Positions 1-12,032 are shown, counted from the first letter of the stretch. The stretch: DNA of 64,000 bases from Gracilaria gracilis (GCA_030374805.1 JARGSG010000024.1:744001-808000), one strand, 5' to 3'. A program made the numbers and translations. The notes: a model not told the origin generated them from the letters alone.

Positions 1-847
1 GATCGAAATCTTCACGCTTGAAGCAGTTCCCGCCACTCTGCAGCACAGAATCTGGGTGGGTTACAGTCCAGAATTTTGAAAGTCAAATATCGTTCGAACC
101 AGCACAGCTGTGAGAAAACCTAGTACAGGGCCGAACTCCTGAAAATAACAGATTTCTTTTCACACCAAGATTGTTGGGATTGAACACCATTGAGTGGAGC
201 GCGACCCATTTCAGTTCACCAAAATGCGGTCTGAAAATAGAATCCCGAAGTGAAACGGCGCCATAACTCCAAAGTTCTTCGAGATAATTGACTTCCGTCT
301 TCGCCAAACAGTTCAAAGAGGTCCAGAATAACCTGGTGATGGCCCGTTAAGGAAACGGATTGAAACCCATCGAGTTACGGGTATTGCGCTGAAGGCCTCC
401 AGAAAATACTGTAGCAGCAAAATACCCGAGATCGGGAATCGAGAACCATTACCAGAAACGACTGGGAATCAATGCCAACGCATTATGCGAATACTTTGAA
501 GACCGTAAGAGCGTGTAAACAGTAAAGTACTTCGCGGTAGTCGGTGTCGAACATGGTTGAACATCGGCAACTGAACATTTCCGCCTGGGGCGTGTACAAG
601 ACAAACGTTATTCCTACCGGTAAATTGCGTGCTGCGCACGGAAACAGCGCACCCTTGTGAAGGGAAAACCCATGCGCACGCGGTCTTAATGAGAACAGTG
701 AACCCGCGAGCCGGGAGAGAACCCCTCAGGATAATTAATCCGAAAAAACAAACGTGGGCGACCGAAGACGACACCAGTCGAACTCCGACCACCAAAAACC
801 AATCTCCACTTCATCTTCGTCCACTTCTGAACTTTTTTCTTGATGAG
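1..847. other. Non-coding 3' flank of gypsy-1
   Basis: This stretch lies downstream of the minus-strand gypsy-1 coding region, so it should hold that element's 3' untranslated region and possibly its 3' long terminal repeat. I compared it by eye with the other flank (about 7900-8640) and found no convincing long direct repeat, so I do not call an LTR. The open frames in it are short and show no recognisable family. Confidence 0.4.
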
Positions 848-2230
848 CTAGCTTCTTCCCCTTCGGGGCGTGTTATCCCACTTGGGCATTGACAATTGTC
901 GCCGGGAGACCCGTGAGAGTACGCCGATGGTACCGCACCACTTTCGATCGTGGGAGATGCTCGATTGGCTCATCCGAGTCAGCCTCGGTCCGTAGCCGTA
1001 CCATCGTACGAGATACTGTATGTACCCCAACGGGTGGTATGAGTGTTCCACGATGTGGTCGACTACGAACTCCTGTCGGAACACTTCCCGGCCTTGCCGT
1101 GTGATTACGACATCCTTCGTCGGAGAGAACTCCGGCGGCATTGCCGTGTGCGGCACTACGTCGATGCTCCGGTTAGACCGAGTTGTGTCCAAAAAGGTTG
1201 GTGGAACTGTACTTTCGCGGTGTGGTCCCCCACTTGGGTCGGTGGTCACGCCTCTCGCGGTGTCGTTGTTCCCGTTTCCTTGTTCCGGTAGAGTTCCTTC
1301 TCCCGCGGGAGTCCCAGGTGGGCGTACCGCAAGTTTGCGTGGTAGCAACCGTTCCAACGGAGTTGTGTGTGGCGTCGAAAGCGCTGGCGCCAACTGTAAC
1401 CCTGATTGAAGCGGCCTCGCCGTGGTGGCACGTGACGTTGTCAACGGGTGGCCGTCATTGGTCTGCGCCGTGGCGAGTTCCGCCCCCATATGCACGGGAG
1501 TTGTCAGCTCGGTTTGTCGACGTGGTTCGCTCGCTGAGCTGATCTCCCTTACAGGTGTAGTCCGTGTGCTACGGTTGGCACTTCCCTGCTGGGCATTTAG
1601 CGACGTGTTCACGGTGTGGCCCGCCTCAGGCGTGTTGGACGACTTAGTCTCCGACGACTCTTCTCCGTCCTGGACGTGCGAACTCAACGGCGGCTTAGGC
1701 GGTATTTCCACTCCGTTATGCGACGTAGTCACTCCATGCGCGCTATGTGGCGTAGGCAACGGCTTCGCCAGTAACGACTGAGTCTCCTCTGTTCTGTCCC
1801 ACACAGCGGTAGTGTCTGGTGACGATTCCGCTTCTGCGTTGACAGGCGACGACTTTGACGAGACGCCGGGCTCCCGAGAAGGCTTTGCTTGCGCATTAGC
1901 GGTGTCTCTCTTCCGTGCCACACGGTGTTTCTCACGCGACAGCGCGGAAGCATGACGATTAACGAGTCCCTCCTCCTCCTTAGATGGAGCGACATGGGGA
2001 GTGGGTGTCAACGCGCCAAGGCGGCGAATAATTACGCCAGGCGGCGGGGCTACAGACAGCGAAGCACCAGGGCGCGTAGAGTCCGATAGCATCGGCAAAT
2101 CCGAGAGTCCCCTACTTGGGTGTGGTACCTCCCTAGAGCGGTCGATCGGGGGTGGGTCCGGAGTGTCCGTAGTGTTCGTTTCCGCTTCTGCGGTTGAATG
2201 TCCACTTGATGGGTCGTTTCCCGCAGGGAG
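848..2230 (-). pseudogene. Gypsy-1 integrase tail with chromodomain
   Basis: This frame continues the integrase after a frameshift near 2.2 kb. It begins with a long linker rich in Pro, Ser and Thr (roughly 350 residues). It ends in a chromodomain-like block, seen as VDHIVEHSY...YLVRWYGYG near 1000-1100, which matches the start and the central aromatic core of chromodomains fused to chromovirus integrases. In that group the domain is thought to steer integration to particular chromatin. The frame also runs open upstream to 2377, overlapping the end of the integrase frame, as expected of a single indel. The linker is much longer than usual, and I cannot tell whether all of it is ancestral. Confidence 0.7.
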
Positions 2231-4092
2231 GGTGCAAAAACCACGCGATCGCGGGAAATGCGTTCGTGTTGCTGACCCATCTCCACTACGACAGTGTCGG
2301 ATTCCACAGCAATTGTGTTGAAGGGACCGTCGGCGACGGGTGAGAGCTTGTCGCGTTTCTCCTTGCCTGGGTTCCAATACCCCTTACGGATGAACACATA
2401 ATCTCCTTCTTTAAGGGCGGGTGGTCTTCGAGGGGCTCGCTCATCAAAAGCACGCTTATAAGCGGCTTGTGACCGGGCCATTGACCGTTGTGCTGCAGGG
2501 ACCAGCTTGGTAAGCCATTTCTTCCAGGTTTCCCTGTATCTCTTTGTCGAAGGAAATTGATCCAGCGTTGGCTGTGCTTCGAGCGCCACGGGCGGTGGGG
2601 TGCGAGACAGAACCAATTCAAATCGAGTCAATCCCGTAGTACGGTATACCTGAGTGTTGTATGCGAATGTCAGCGCATCGGTGAACAGGTCCCACGTGGT
2701 GGGGTGATCGGCTACGTATGAACGGAGTGCTGCTAACAGCGTCCGATGAAACCGTTCAGCCTGCCCATTACACTGGGGATGGTAGGTTGTCGTGAATAGA
2801 TTCTTGACATCCAGAATTCTGCATACATCCCCGAAGAACCGGGAGGCAAACTGTTTCCCGTTGTCGGAGACTAGATTTACCGGTGGACCGTAGGCGAATG
2901 CCCAATGGGTGAGGAATGCTTGCGCAACCGTCAATGACGTGATTCTCCGTAATAGTACGGTACGAACGAGCTTCGAGAAACGATCCGTGATCACGAGTAG
3001 AAATTTGTTACGCCGCTTAGTAGCGAGGAACGGTCCCAAAATATCGATAGCTACGAATTCCAGGGGCGCCCTTGCGGGGAAGAGCTGCAACTTCGTCGCA
3101 TGGCTGCGAAGCTTGACGCGATTCCGAGCACACACGGGGCAGAACTGCACAGTTGCGTAGCAATCCACAGCCATTGCTGGCCAGTAGAATTTCCTTCGCA
3201 ATGTAAGGTACAGTTTCCGTCCTCCGACGTGACCACTAAGTTTGGCATAGTGTGATAAGTGTAACACTCGAGATTGTAGGGCGTGTGGCACCAGTATTTG
3301 TGGGTTTCCAATTACCGTGCGAACGAGATATCCAATATCATTCACCCGAAAGGAGGGATCAGCTCCTCCATTGAGTTGCGCCCAAATCTTCGTGCAGTAG
3401 GGATCGCTGAATTGTTCCCTAACCATCTCCTCCGTTGTGACGGGTACGAAGTTCCCTGTTAGGGGGTTCGAACTTTCGCTGACAGCGAGTAGGTCATCCA
3501 GTTCCTGGTCAAAATCCAGTTCGTCTGGCCATTCCTCTTCGATATCATCCAGTTCACCTGCGGTGCAGTCGTCAACTGCGAAGCAGGGTATTTCCTCGTC
3601 ATCAAAGGATAACGCTTCCCCTGTGGTGGGTAGGCGAGAAAGGGCGTCGGCTTGTGTATTGTTGGCGCCCTTCTTGTAGGCGACGTCGAAGTCGAACTCT
3701 GCAAGACGCAGTCTCCAACGCATTAAGCGGCCTGAAGGCTCCGATATGGAGAGTAGCCATGTCAATGATGAGTGATCCGTGTAAATGGTGAAATGAGCAC
3801 CCATGAGGTAGGGGCGTAGTGTACATAATGCCCACACTACTGCAAGACATTCCTTCTCCGAGACGGAGTAATTCTTCTCATGCACGTTCAACGAACGGGA
3901 CCAGTACCCAATTGGCTTGCGTTCCTCCTTGGGGGTGGTTTGAAACAAGGCGCAGCCTACCTGGTAGTCACTATAATCCGTGTCCATGGTATATGAAAGT
4001 CCCGGTTTCGGTAGTGACAATACTGGTGCCATGGTTACAGCCCCTTTGAGAGAGTTAAAGGCTTCCGTCTGAGTAGACTTGAATGGGTCCAA
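2050..4092 (-). pseudogene. Gypsy-1 RNase H and integrase
   Basis: This frame encodes the second half of pol. RNase H begins near the start (DTDYSDYQVG, then YTDHSSLTWLL). The integrase zinc-binding HHCC block follows (HLSHYAKLSGH ... CPVCARNR). The catalytic DDE core shows D in FVAIDILGPF, D in LVSDNGKQF and E in NGQAERFHRTLL. These residues appear intact. An in-frame TAA (about 4105) separates it from the reverse transcriptase, and a frameshift near its end separates it from the chromodomain tail. The order RT, RNase H, integrase fits Ty3/gypsy and excludes Ty1/copia. Confidence 0.92.
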
Positions 4093-4101
4093 CTTAGGCG
4101 G

Positions 4102-4955
4102 TTAACCCTTCCGCAGAAGCGCGTTGAGAGGTGCCACAATGTCCGCGAAGTTGGGAATAAACCGTCTATAGACGTTCACTAATCCTAGAAAGGATCTCAG
4201 TTTAGTCTGGGTAGTCGCTTCCGTGGCGTGCTTCAGCGATTTCACACGAGCTTCCTCGATCATACACGTCCTGGATGGATTATGTGACCCAGATACTTGA
4301 CAGTATCCGTGAATAATTCGCACTTCTCCAGCTTGAGTGTCACTCCGGCGTCCCGTAACGGGGCCTTTATGTCTCTCACATGTGTGAGGTGATCATCCAG
4401 ATTATCTGAGAATACAATGACGTCGTCAAGGTAGACGAGACGAGTACGCCACTTGGAGCGGGCCAGTAGGATATCAACAGCATGCTGAAAAGTAGCGGGA
4501 GCATTGTTTAAGCCAAAGGGCATCCGTTTAGAACGGTAGAGACCAGAATGGCAGACAAACGCTGTCTTGTCCTGATCCTGCTTTCTCACTGGAACCTGCC
4601 AGTATCCCCAGTTAGCATCGAATGCCGTGAAAACGGTAGCATTTCCAAGAGAATCGATGTATTTATCCATACGTGGAATAGGGTACACGTCCTTGACGGT
4701 AAGGGCGTTTAGACGACGATAGTCGATACAGAAGCGCCAGGAACCATCCGGTTACGGAGCCAGTACCACTGGTGATACCCACGGCGAATGTGCCGGTTCT
4801 ATAACTTCTGCACGGAGCATCTTGTCCACCTGAAATTGCTCTTCTTCTCTGGCCTTGGGCCCTGACCTGTACGGATGTTGGGCTACTGGCCGAGAGTTCG
4901 GAAGGAGATCAATCCGGAGTTCCGTGGTATTATCTCTCCCAGAGAACCATCCCAC
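4102..4955 (-). pseudogene. Gypsy-1 reverse transcriptase, broken
   Basis: Reverse transcriptase motifs run along this stretch: SPWVSPVVLAP, WRFCIDYRRLNAL, YPIPRMDKYIDSL, FDANWGYWQVPV, MPFGLNNAPATFQ and the catalytic YLDD in LVYLDDVIVF. Two lesions are clear. An in-frame TAA at about 4753-4755 falls where relatives have a Lys in APKPDGSW. A frameshift at about 4260-4320 lies after KYLGHIIHPG. The remaining text (SFLGLVNVYRRFIPNFADI) is the conserved segment leading into RNase H. It cannot be translated without recoding. Confidence 0.92.
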
Positions 4956-6127
4956 ATTGTGGTGAATTCACGAAGCATATCGCGCAGTCGTTTGCGGTGT
5001 GTCTCCGGAACATGTCGGAGGTCGAGTTCTTCCAATTCTTTCACTGGGTCCAATTGGTCGTAACTCGTCGGAACGCGTGTCTTCTCTGTCTTAACAGGTG
5101 CTTGACCCGAAGGACTCGGCGACGGAGGTGATTGAGATACCGACTCCTCCCCCTCTTTAGAGTGAACGATTCCGAGCACATCGGCAGCAGTCATCTTCGT
5201 CGGTACCAATGCAGTTGGGTGCGGCATGACCGAGCCAATTACTTGGTTTTTCACCAGATACTGGGTTGTTTTGCCTAGATTGGCTATCAACACGTAAAAT
5301 GGATTATCCGGTTCCGCCTGGACCACTCCATTAGCAATGGAGAGAGAGTATTTACCATACAACGACGGCAATGGCTGGACGATTCGTAAGCAGTGTTGAC
5401 GGGAGTTCACCTGTACCCAGACGTAAGACTCTGGAGGCACGCGTGTCGCAGAGGGAACACGAAGCTTAGTAGATTCTCGAGAACTCGGTGGTGCTTTTGG
5501 CGCCGCAGGTAGAGGTACATGCTTCTTGGAGGCATGCCTCAAGGGACGACGAACAATCGGCAGGGACGAACCATCTTCCATTTCAACACGCCTCTGGCGG
5601 GGCTTAATGGCATCGACAAAGCGGTCGCAAAAGTCACAACCCAAAATGACTGGGGCGCCCAGGGACCGACAAACGACAAAGTCGAGCTTCACCACGCATG
5701 AGCCCAAGCGGATTACCAACTCGATGTATGCTACCGTTGACAACGGGTTGATATTCGCGTCAGCAACGTCAGTAATGTCGCCCCGGCGAATGTGTGACCG
5801 CAAGGCTGGTGGCAATGCTGTCTCAACAATGAAGTTCGGACCTGCGCCCGTATCTAATACAGTGAGATAACGCACTATAAACTGGGGTGAAAGGCCAAGG
5901 TCGGCATAGACCTTGTAATTGCGTTTGGCCATCACCATAACTCTATCCGGGAACCGGTTATTTCTTACCCGTATGCACGGTCGACGAAGAACACCAAGGT
6001 GTTCTGAGTTCACGTCTTCGACGGCCTGTTTCTTCGAGAGGATACGGACCTGGGAGTGAAGCAGGGACGCCTCGGGCGCCTTTAGCCTCAACGCTGATCG
6101 CACCCCTCCAAGAGAGGAGACTCCCAC
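4883..6127 (-). pseudogene. Gypsy-1 protease and start of pol
   Basis: This is a retropepsin-type aspartic protease. The active-site text is VLDTGAGPNFI, followed further on by VILGCDFCDRF (the ILG block typical of retropepsins). The C-terminal part is a linker (VPTSYDQLDPVKELEELDLRHVPETHRKRL) like the segment before the reverse transcriptase in chromoviruses. The catalytic Asp is present here, unlike the gypsy-2 copy at 62.47 kb. The frame is open for 414 codons and then runs out of frame with the reverse transcriptase. Confidence 0.85.
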
Positions 6128-6410
6128 GATTAGTTTTTCTGAGCAGATTCCGCCTGAGGCGTGTGCTCAGTGTTCTGAACCATTGATGCCTGGACACCAG
6201 CGGCAGAAGCGTCCGCAGTAGCGGTTGAATTTCCCTCGAGAGAGGTACGCGGGTGAGAGGTCACCATGTTCTGGGCAATCGGAGCCGCATTGTGCGTGGA
6301 ATATCCATCTTCGCGCGGATGTACGATGCCATTGGAACGGAATCCTTCTCTTCAGGGTAGAGGGCTCCGTAGTTGGCAATGACTTGTGCTCATTCACGCA
6401 TGGTTAAAAC

Positions 6411-6460
6411 GCACTGCGGAGAAGTATGCCCTCGCGTATAGCAGAGGTGACCGATCAATC
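6411..6460 (-). other. Degenerate nucleocapsid zinc knuckle of gypsy-1
   Basis: The minus strand reads CYTRGHTSPQC, which is the Cys-x4-His-x4-Cys part of a CCHC knuckle. The Cys expected three residues earlier is a Gly. Gypsy-2 shows the opposite loss (last Cys changed) at about 62.11 kb. It lies between the capsid frame and the protease frame, as expected. Confidence 0.5.
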
Positions 6461-6494
6461 CAACAATGGCATTGACGTTCCGAGTATTCGAGAA

Positions 6495-7813
6495 TCACAC
6501 CGCTGAGCGGGAAGCTTGCCAGCCAGGCCGTGAAGCCCGTGTTCCACCGTTCTCATATGAGAGTCGAGCCGGTCGAACTCGGTTCGAATCTGCATAGAGC
6601 AGTGTATCGTCCGGAACCGTTTGAAACGAGGCCTCCGTGGTTGAGGGAAGCTCCGTTGTCGGGATTGAAAGCACGTCGCTACGGGCAAAGTGCACCTGAT
6701 CATACTTCTTATTGGAGTGTTCATCAGCCAGCATTGACGCCGACGGGGTTCCCGATTCCAACATCAACGCTTTAGCGGACTTCAACCGGGTACCCGGGAC
6801 TCGTGCGCGTAGCGCGTCGCCTTCGGCGCGGGCATACTGCACCAGGTCCAAGTACGTAATCTTACGGTTCTCTTCACGGCGACGGGCCACCTGGGGCCGT
6901 ATAGCAGGGTCTAGTCCATCAACGAACATGGTACAACGCTCTTGAGCGGAATAAACATTGCCACAACGGTGGAAGGCCTTCTTCAGGTGCACCGAGTAAT
7001 CGGTTTCCGTTTCGCCAGGGCATTGTTTGGCGTCTCTCAGAGCGAGGATAGCCGACTGGATGGCGGTGCCAGTGGCATATGACCTCAGTAGATACTGAAC
7101 TGCTTCATGCCAGCAGGTAACCCCTCCTTCAGAGGCGCGAGATGAACCTCTTACAGAGTTGTACTGATCTTCCGCAAGTCCGTGTAGAAAATAGGGCAGC
7201 GCGACAAACGCCTGTCCTGCATTCATCCCAAGGATGTCGGCTTCCGCTACAAAGCGTGATAGAAAATCCAACACCAAGATGGGATCATCGCCTGTAAACA
7301 GTTGATTACGGAGCGACAGCTGCATCTGTTTGATACAGTCTTTGACCTTTCCGGTCCCACGGGGAGTTCTATCCAATAAGGAGTCTCCAAACGGTAATAC
7401 CGGTATGACAACAGCTTATTGTAAAGCAGATTGGTAGGCTTCAACTCTTTTAATCCAGAGTGCTTCCTTCCCTTCGAGCGGGCGCGTATCACAACTTGGG
7501 TGGCTGATGACCGCTTTGAGCGTGACGAACGCTTACGAGGGGCTTCTTCTACCGACGAGCCGGACGAATCAGACCCGGTTGACCGGCTTGAAGAAAGAGA
7601 AGATGCTGACGAATCAGAGTCGTAGTTCTTCCGCTCTTTGCGTGCTTTGGATCTACTGACCTTCTTGTCACGGTGTGAAACAGCAACCGACTCAGCCGTG
7701 CGATTGGCTCCACCCAGGACAGTTGGTTCCACCGTTTCCAAACGGGCGCGGAGGCGAGTAAACTTCTCAGCCACGTCCTCCACGAAATTAGCGGGTCCTC
7801 CAAAATCTTCCAA
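6495..7813 (-). pseudogene. Gypsy-1 gag (capsid)
   Basis: The 293-codon frame 7376-6495 holds a gypsy gag capsid region: LFTGDDPILVLDFLSRF, a conserved stretch FLHGLAEDQYNSV, and MFVDGLDPAIRPQV, which aligns with gypsy-2 text at about 61.63 kb. An overlapping frame to 7813 gives the Ser-rich, basic N-terminal part (SSRSKRSS and DSDSSASSLSSS runs), which resembles the Ser/Arg-rich part of the gypsy-2 gag. A frameshift at about 7250-7376 separates them. Gag normally forms the particle that packages the RNA. Confidence 0.8.
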
Positions 7814-8642
7814 GAGGGAGTTGACATCACCACGCTATACGCGGAGATCCTCAGAAAAGTCCTGCAAAGCAGTGTCATCCACCTTCTTTCGAAGTAGCGA
7901 CAACTCCTTAGCAAGGGTAGCATGGGCAGCCCGCATAGAGCGGAGCTGCTCTTCCACAGTTAAGTGGGGGGTGTCATTGAAAGTAGCCCTCAGAGGTGCC
8001 TCCGGAGTGGGAGCTACGGAAGAAACCGTACCTTCTACGATAGGGGCGGGACCAGCAACGGCAGGAGCCGGTTAATCACCTCGATGAGGGCTGATCAACG
8101 ACGTGTGCGGAACTCGAGTGGTCGTCGGCACAGCTTCAGTAGCCGGCATGCCTTCGGTCCGGGACAGTGAACGGGTGGGAATCCGTGACGGAAGTGGCGG
8201 ATCCGATCTTCAAGTCTGACTGCGTGTCTTCAGACGATCTGACAGCGTCATGACCAGAACAACCGTACAACGGGACATTCGACAGCCAATTGGCTGGGAC
8301 TTCCAGTGAACTTCCAAATGGAGACAGGGGCAAAAGAAATAACCCCGCAACGAGTGAATTCACGAGTGATTCTTCCGACAAAAACTAATCGTTTTTAAGT
8401 CGGGAGACCACTTTTGGAGCAACGCCTTTGGTGGGAAAAGCGCAGGCTTACGAAGACGTTCGGAATCTTCCCCTCGACAGTGCAGCACAGCAAACGGAGC
8501 ACTTCGGAAATGACACAGCTAATCCGGGTGTAAATCCTAGATCAAACCACTACGACAAGCGTCGGAGCGTGAGGCTGATTAGTAGTCGGTAGAGATCCAC
8601 GTGTTCACAAGGTCACGAGATGAGTCCTCGAAAGAGAGTAGC
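7814..8642. other. Non-coding junction between gypsy-1 and element A
   Basis: The first part probably belongs to the 5' end of gypsy-1 gag and its leader. The stretch from about 8400 to 8642 has no gene that I recognise. Homology with the other copy of the dioxygenase gene (element B) only begins at about 8720, so the junction between gypsy-1 and element A lies in 8400-8720. No LTR, primer-binding site or target duplication was recognised. Confidence 0.35.
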
Positions 8643-10479
8643 ATGGCAACGACAAGGTGTCGGAAACGAGCCACTGCAAACAGGGCAAAAAGGCAAACCC
8701 AAAAAAAGGAGAAAGCGAACGAGGAGGTTGGACGGGTTGTGAAGAAGAAGAGGAAAACGAGGAAGAAAACTTCTGCGCTGCTTACTCACTACGAGGATGA
8801 AGATGATGTGCAATCTGCCCCAAAGCGAAGAAAGAAGGGTACGGTGAGCACATCTTCTGTGGACATACCTTTGGAGGTTGTTAACCTGTTCAGGAAAATG
8901 ACGAGGACTGCGTTGAAGAAGTTCTTTAAGAAGCAGAAAATCAATGTGATGTCGTCCAGTGAGGGCGAGGAGGAGAGTGATAGTAGTGAGAAGGATAGTG
9001 GATTTGTTGGGGATGAAGCGGGGGGGGAAGGTGAAGGAGGAAAGCGTAGCTTTGAGGATAACAATCCGGATGTTCTCCCGAAGGGGCTTAAGACAGCCGG
9101 GGAGTACACCGGGGGATCGGATATGTCGTGGATGAATATGGTGAGTGCACTGCCGAGTGAGTGGCTGGGAGGGAAGAATGCTGTGAAACACCAGCACCCG
9201 TGGATGGATATGCTTCACCTACAAAAGCAGCATAGGGCGGGGTGTTTAACGGTGGAGGATTTGGGGGCGGTGCATCACGCAATGTACTGGCATGCAGCCC
9301 GAAATGTGAAAAAGGAACTGGGGACTACGAAGGAAGCAGTTCTTGGGGTGAACCTCCCGTTGAAGAGAAAGCCGAAAGGGGAGGAGGAGGCTCTTTGGAT
9401 GGCGGCGATGGAGAGGGATGTGCTCGCGAGAGTATTTTGCCGCGAAGAGAATGGAGTTGATGGAGAGAATATTCTGTGCGCTGGAAGAATTTGAAAGTGA
9501 CGAAGGCATTTCAAATGAGGCAAAGAAGAGGGGGGTGGTGTTGGATGAAGATGTGACAGAGAGTATGTTGGAGTTCTTTCACAAGGATTTCTTGGAACAG
9601 CCGGACCTCAAGTTCGAGGAGAACCGCAAGAGATGGAACCCTATCATCAATGCCAGAGATGGGAAGGACGCGAGGGAAAGGATGCAGGGCATTGGGCGAT
9701 ACATTACCAAGAAGAAGGAGATTGTGGATTACATGGAATAGGATGAGAAGAATTTGATGATGGTGAGAAAGTGGGCGTCGTTGGATGCCAGGTTTGGGCA
9801 GATAGAAGCCGCTCTTCGTCTGTATAACAACAGTAGGGCGAAGAAGAGAATGTATGCGCCGGAAACAGGAGGACGTCTGTTGTGTACGGGGGAGGGATGC
9901 CCGAGGCAGGTGTTGCACACCGATTTCCGAGGGTTGACGAATGTGGGGAAGAACAATGGGGAGATTCCAGGATTCTTCGTGATGGCCCCCGGGGGGAGCG
10001 CTTTTATGATATGGGTATGTGAGAGGTCACATAATATGTATGTGACGGATGACAAGAGTTTGAAGAGGCTGTCTCGTACGATGGTTGTGAAGAAGTTCAG
10101 GGTTCCACCGTACTCCGTGTTAATTGGAAGGGGAGATGTGTTTCATGCTGGGGCTGGGTACAGGGATGCGCTGGCGAAAGAGAATTGTCTACGGTATCAC
10201 ATGTACTTTGTGCCCGAGGGATACAAGCTCCCTAATGCGGTGAACAGGCAGCCTGCTTTTCGGCCCAAATTCTTAGATGAGGAATTTGGACTCGTGGAAG
10301 ACCCAAACGACCAGCTGGACGAGAAGGAAATTTCTGTGAGCAACTTTGAAATGGAGGAGGACGAAGTTGGAGAGGAGGATTACGAAAAGAAAGATGACGA
10401 GGTACAAGGCCACAAGGCTGATAACACGGATGGAGACTACGAGGAGGGACCGATGATAATGGATTATGAGGAGGACTAG
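8643..10479 (+). pseudogene. 2OG-Fe(II) dioxygenase-like gene, copy A (broken)
   Basis: The N-terminal 250 residues are acidic and basic low-complexity sequence with a folded block (VKHQHPWMDMLHLQKQHRAG). The C-terminal part looks like a double-stranded beta-helix dioxygenase: metal ligands His and Asp in VLHTDF (9916-9924), a second His in DVFHAGAGY (10144), and an Arg in CLRYHMYF (10192) for 2-oxoglutarate. The H-to-R spacing of 16 is longer than in many families. The tail is highly acidic. Lesions are a frameshift at about 9430-9480 and an in-frame TAG at 9739-9741, the latter shared with copy B. The start is the first ATG upstream of the shared region; in B the same sequence continues from a ParB-like domain. 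Base oxidation of DNA is one possible role, but the substrate is unknown. Confidence 0.6.
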
Positions 10480-10681
10480 ATAAAACACGTAGGGCGTGTA
10501 GTGTTATGTGTGTGAGAGTGAGGTGACTTGACTAGTAATGAGAAATGAAAGAATGTTTTGATATAACGTGAGCATAAAAGGATTTTTGAAGAAAGAAAAT
10601 GAGTTACAAAGCGTGGGGTAAGGAGAGAGAGTATTGTGCGTAGATATCTTTTTTAAAAAATGAGACCAAAGTAGTACTGGT

Positions 10682-11516
10682 ACTAAAAGAGAATGTCTGT
10701 TCTAAGGACATTGACATAGTTGGTGTGAGAAAGGGCAGGGTCAGCCAAGCCCGCTCTCTTTGTATCCTCGGAGGAAATGTAGAAGTAAGCATTTCTGAAT
10801 TATTACTCAGAGAATGAGGCGTGGAAGGAGGTAAGAGTGCTGCCGTAGGCGAGGAGGGATTGTACTGTGGAGGGGATGTTGTAGGAGATGGCTGTGTTGG
10901 AGGAGACTATGCCGAGTAGTTCCTTCATTATCGTTGAGACTATGGTATTGTAGCGGTTGGCCACGTCATGCATGGTAGTGAAGCCGTGGGAGGAACCAAC
11001 TAGGTTGAATGAAGAGATCCAGACGAGCTTTCTGTAGTAGGATTTAGAGAAGGCGTCTTCGTCAACGATATTGGAAGTGAGACCTGCGTTTAAGAAGCGT
11101 TGTGCTAGTGCGAAAGCCCATTTTCCGGTGTAATTTGTGAGGCCGTTGGGAGTAAGAGGGGTGACGCCATCCTGTAGAGGTGCAGCGAGAGTGGGTACGG
11201 CGATGTAAAGAACTGCTCGTGTGGTGTGATGAAGACCATGTTTTGAAAGAATGGAAAGAATGTGGCCGTTCTGAATGAAGACCAAGTCTTGTCTGCGAGA
11301 TGGAGGGCAGGAGCGAATTACTGTTTCCAACAAGTTGCTCCTGCCGCAGAAGAAAATGGGACCTTGCGGAATGCTGTGTGCAGCTATGAAATCTTGGAGT
11401 GAAAGAATGGTATCTTGAGAGGTACCGTGGTCGTAAAGCATGGAGCCAATGCGGCCTCTGCATACAACAATAGCTGGGGTGTGGGAGGAGCGGAGAGAAG
11501 AGGTAGGCGAGGTCAT
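10682..11516 (-). pseudogene. Ketopantoate-reductase-like oxidoreductase, copy A
   Basis: The frame opens with a Rossmann-type start (VVCRGRIGSMLYDHG). Then come GPIFFCGRSNLLETVI, DLVFIQNGHILSIL, a GKWAFALAQRFLNAGL helix and KLVWISSFNLVGSSHG, a layout I associate with ketopantoate reductase/6-phosphogluconate-dehydrogenase-like proteins of plants, algae and cyanobacteria. The first 237 codons are intact. Two consecutive TAA codons at about 10800-10805 follow ASFSE, and the same frame then continues (FRNAYFYISSEDTKRAG) to 10682. Copy C reads EYESRNAYFYL through this point, so the TAA pair is a lesion, present also in copy B. The gene is convergent with the dioxygenase gene and divergent from type 2. 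Role in the transposon is unknown. Confidence 0.55.
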
Positions 11517-12032
11517 TATGTCGAATTTGTTGGATGCTGTGTAAAGATATTGTGCTACAGGAGAAAAAGGAAGAGATGCTTAACTAGAGAACGGAGTTGC
11601 TGGTGTCTACATCGATAAAGTGGTTTCAGAGGAAAAGATAGTTTTTATGACTAAGTAGTTGAAAGAATGAGGTAGGTAGGTATGAAGGGATTAGGACTGA
11701 TAAATGTGTTTATGAAAAGAGATGTGTCGAAATGAATTATGAAGGGGAAGATGTAATGGTAAGGAGTTAAGAAACGGGGGCTGTGGATTGGTTTTATGGG
11801 ATGGTACTGAAAAGAAAAAACGAAAATATGGAGATATCTGGGAGAAATGGAGTTTTTGGGAAATGGCGGGAAATTGAGGTATAGAAAATTGTGATACATA
11901 TAGGCCTGAGGAGTAGAGGGGTGTGTAGCCAGGAGTGTAACAGCTGTGATGGGGGGTAGCAAGGACGAGAGTTGTTGTAAGTCGCTCAGGCCTGTTCAAG
12001 TCGTTTATCGCCGGACGCCGTCTTTTCTCGGG
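11517..12032. promoter_or_regulatory. Divergent intergenic region between oxidoreductase and type 2 genes
   Basis: About 0.5 kb separates the two divergent start codons and must hold both promoters. It contains AT-rich stretches but no motif that I can assign. Element B keeps the same interval in mirror image (19951-20468) and element C a diverged one (about 41890-42477), so the arrangement is conserved across three elements. Confidence 0.4.

Larger units (their letters stand above)
848..7813 (-). mobile_element. Gypsy-1: degenerate Ty3/gypsy chromovirus retrotransposon
   Basis: The minus strand carries gag, protease, reverse transcriptase, RNase H, integrase and a terminal chromodomain in the Ty3/gypsy (chromovirus) order. 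Several frameshifts and in-frame TAA codons break the polyprotein, so this copy cannot make its proteins in one piece. No LTR pair was recognised, so the true ends are not fixed. Its upstream (right) side abuts the truncated giant element A near 8.6-8.7 kb, which suggests that gypsy-1 inserted into or replaced the left part of A. Confidence 0.9.

Noticed and set aside
1..8642. LTR pair for gypsy-1
   Set aside because: No long direct repeat seen between 1-847 and 7900-8642 by eye; an alignment would decide.
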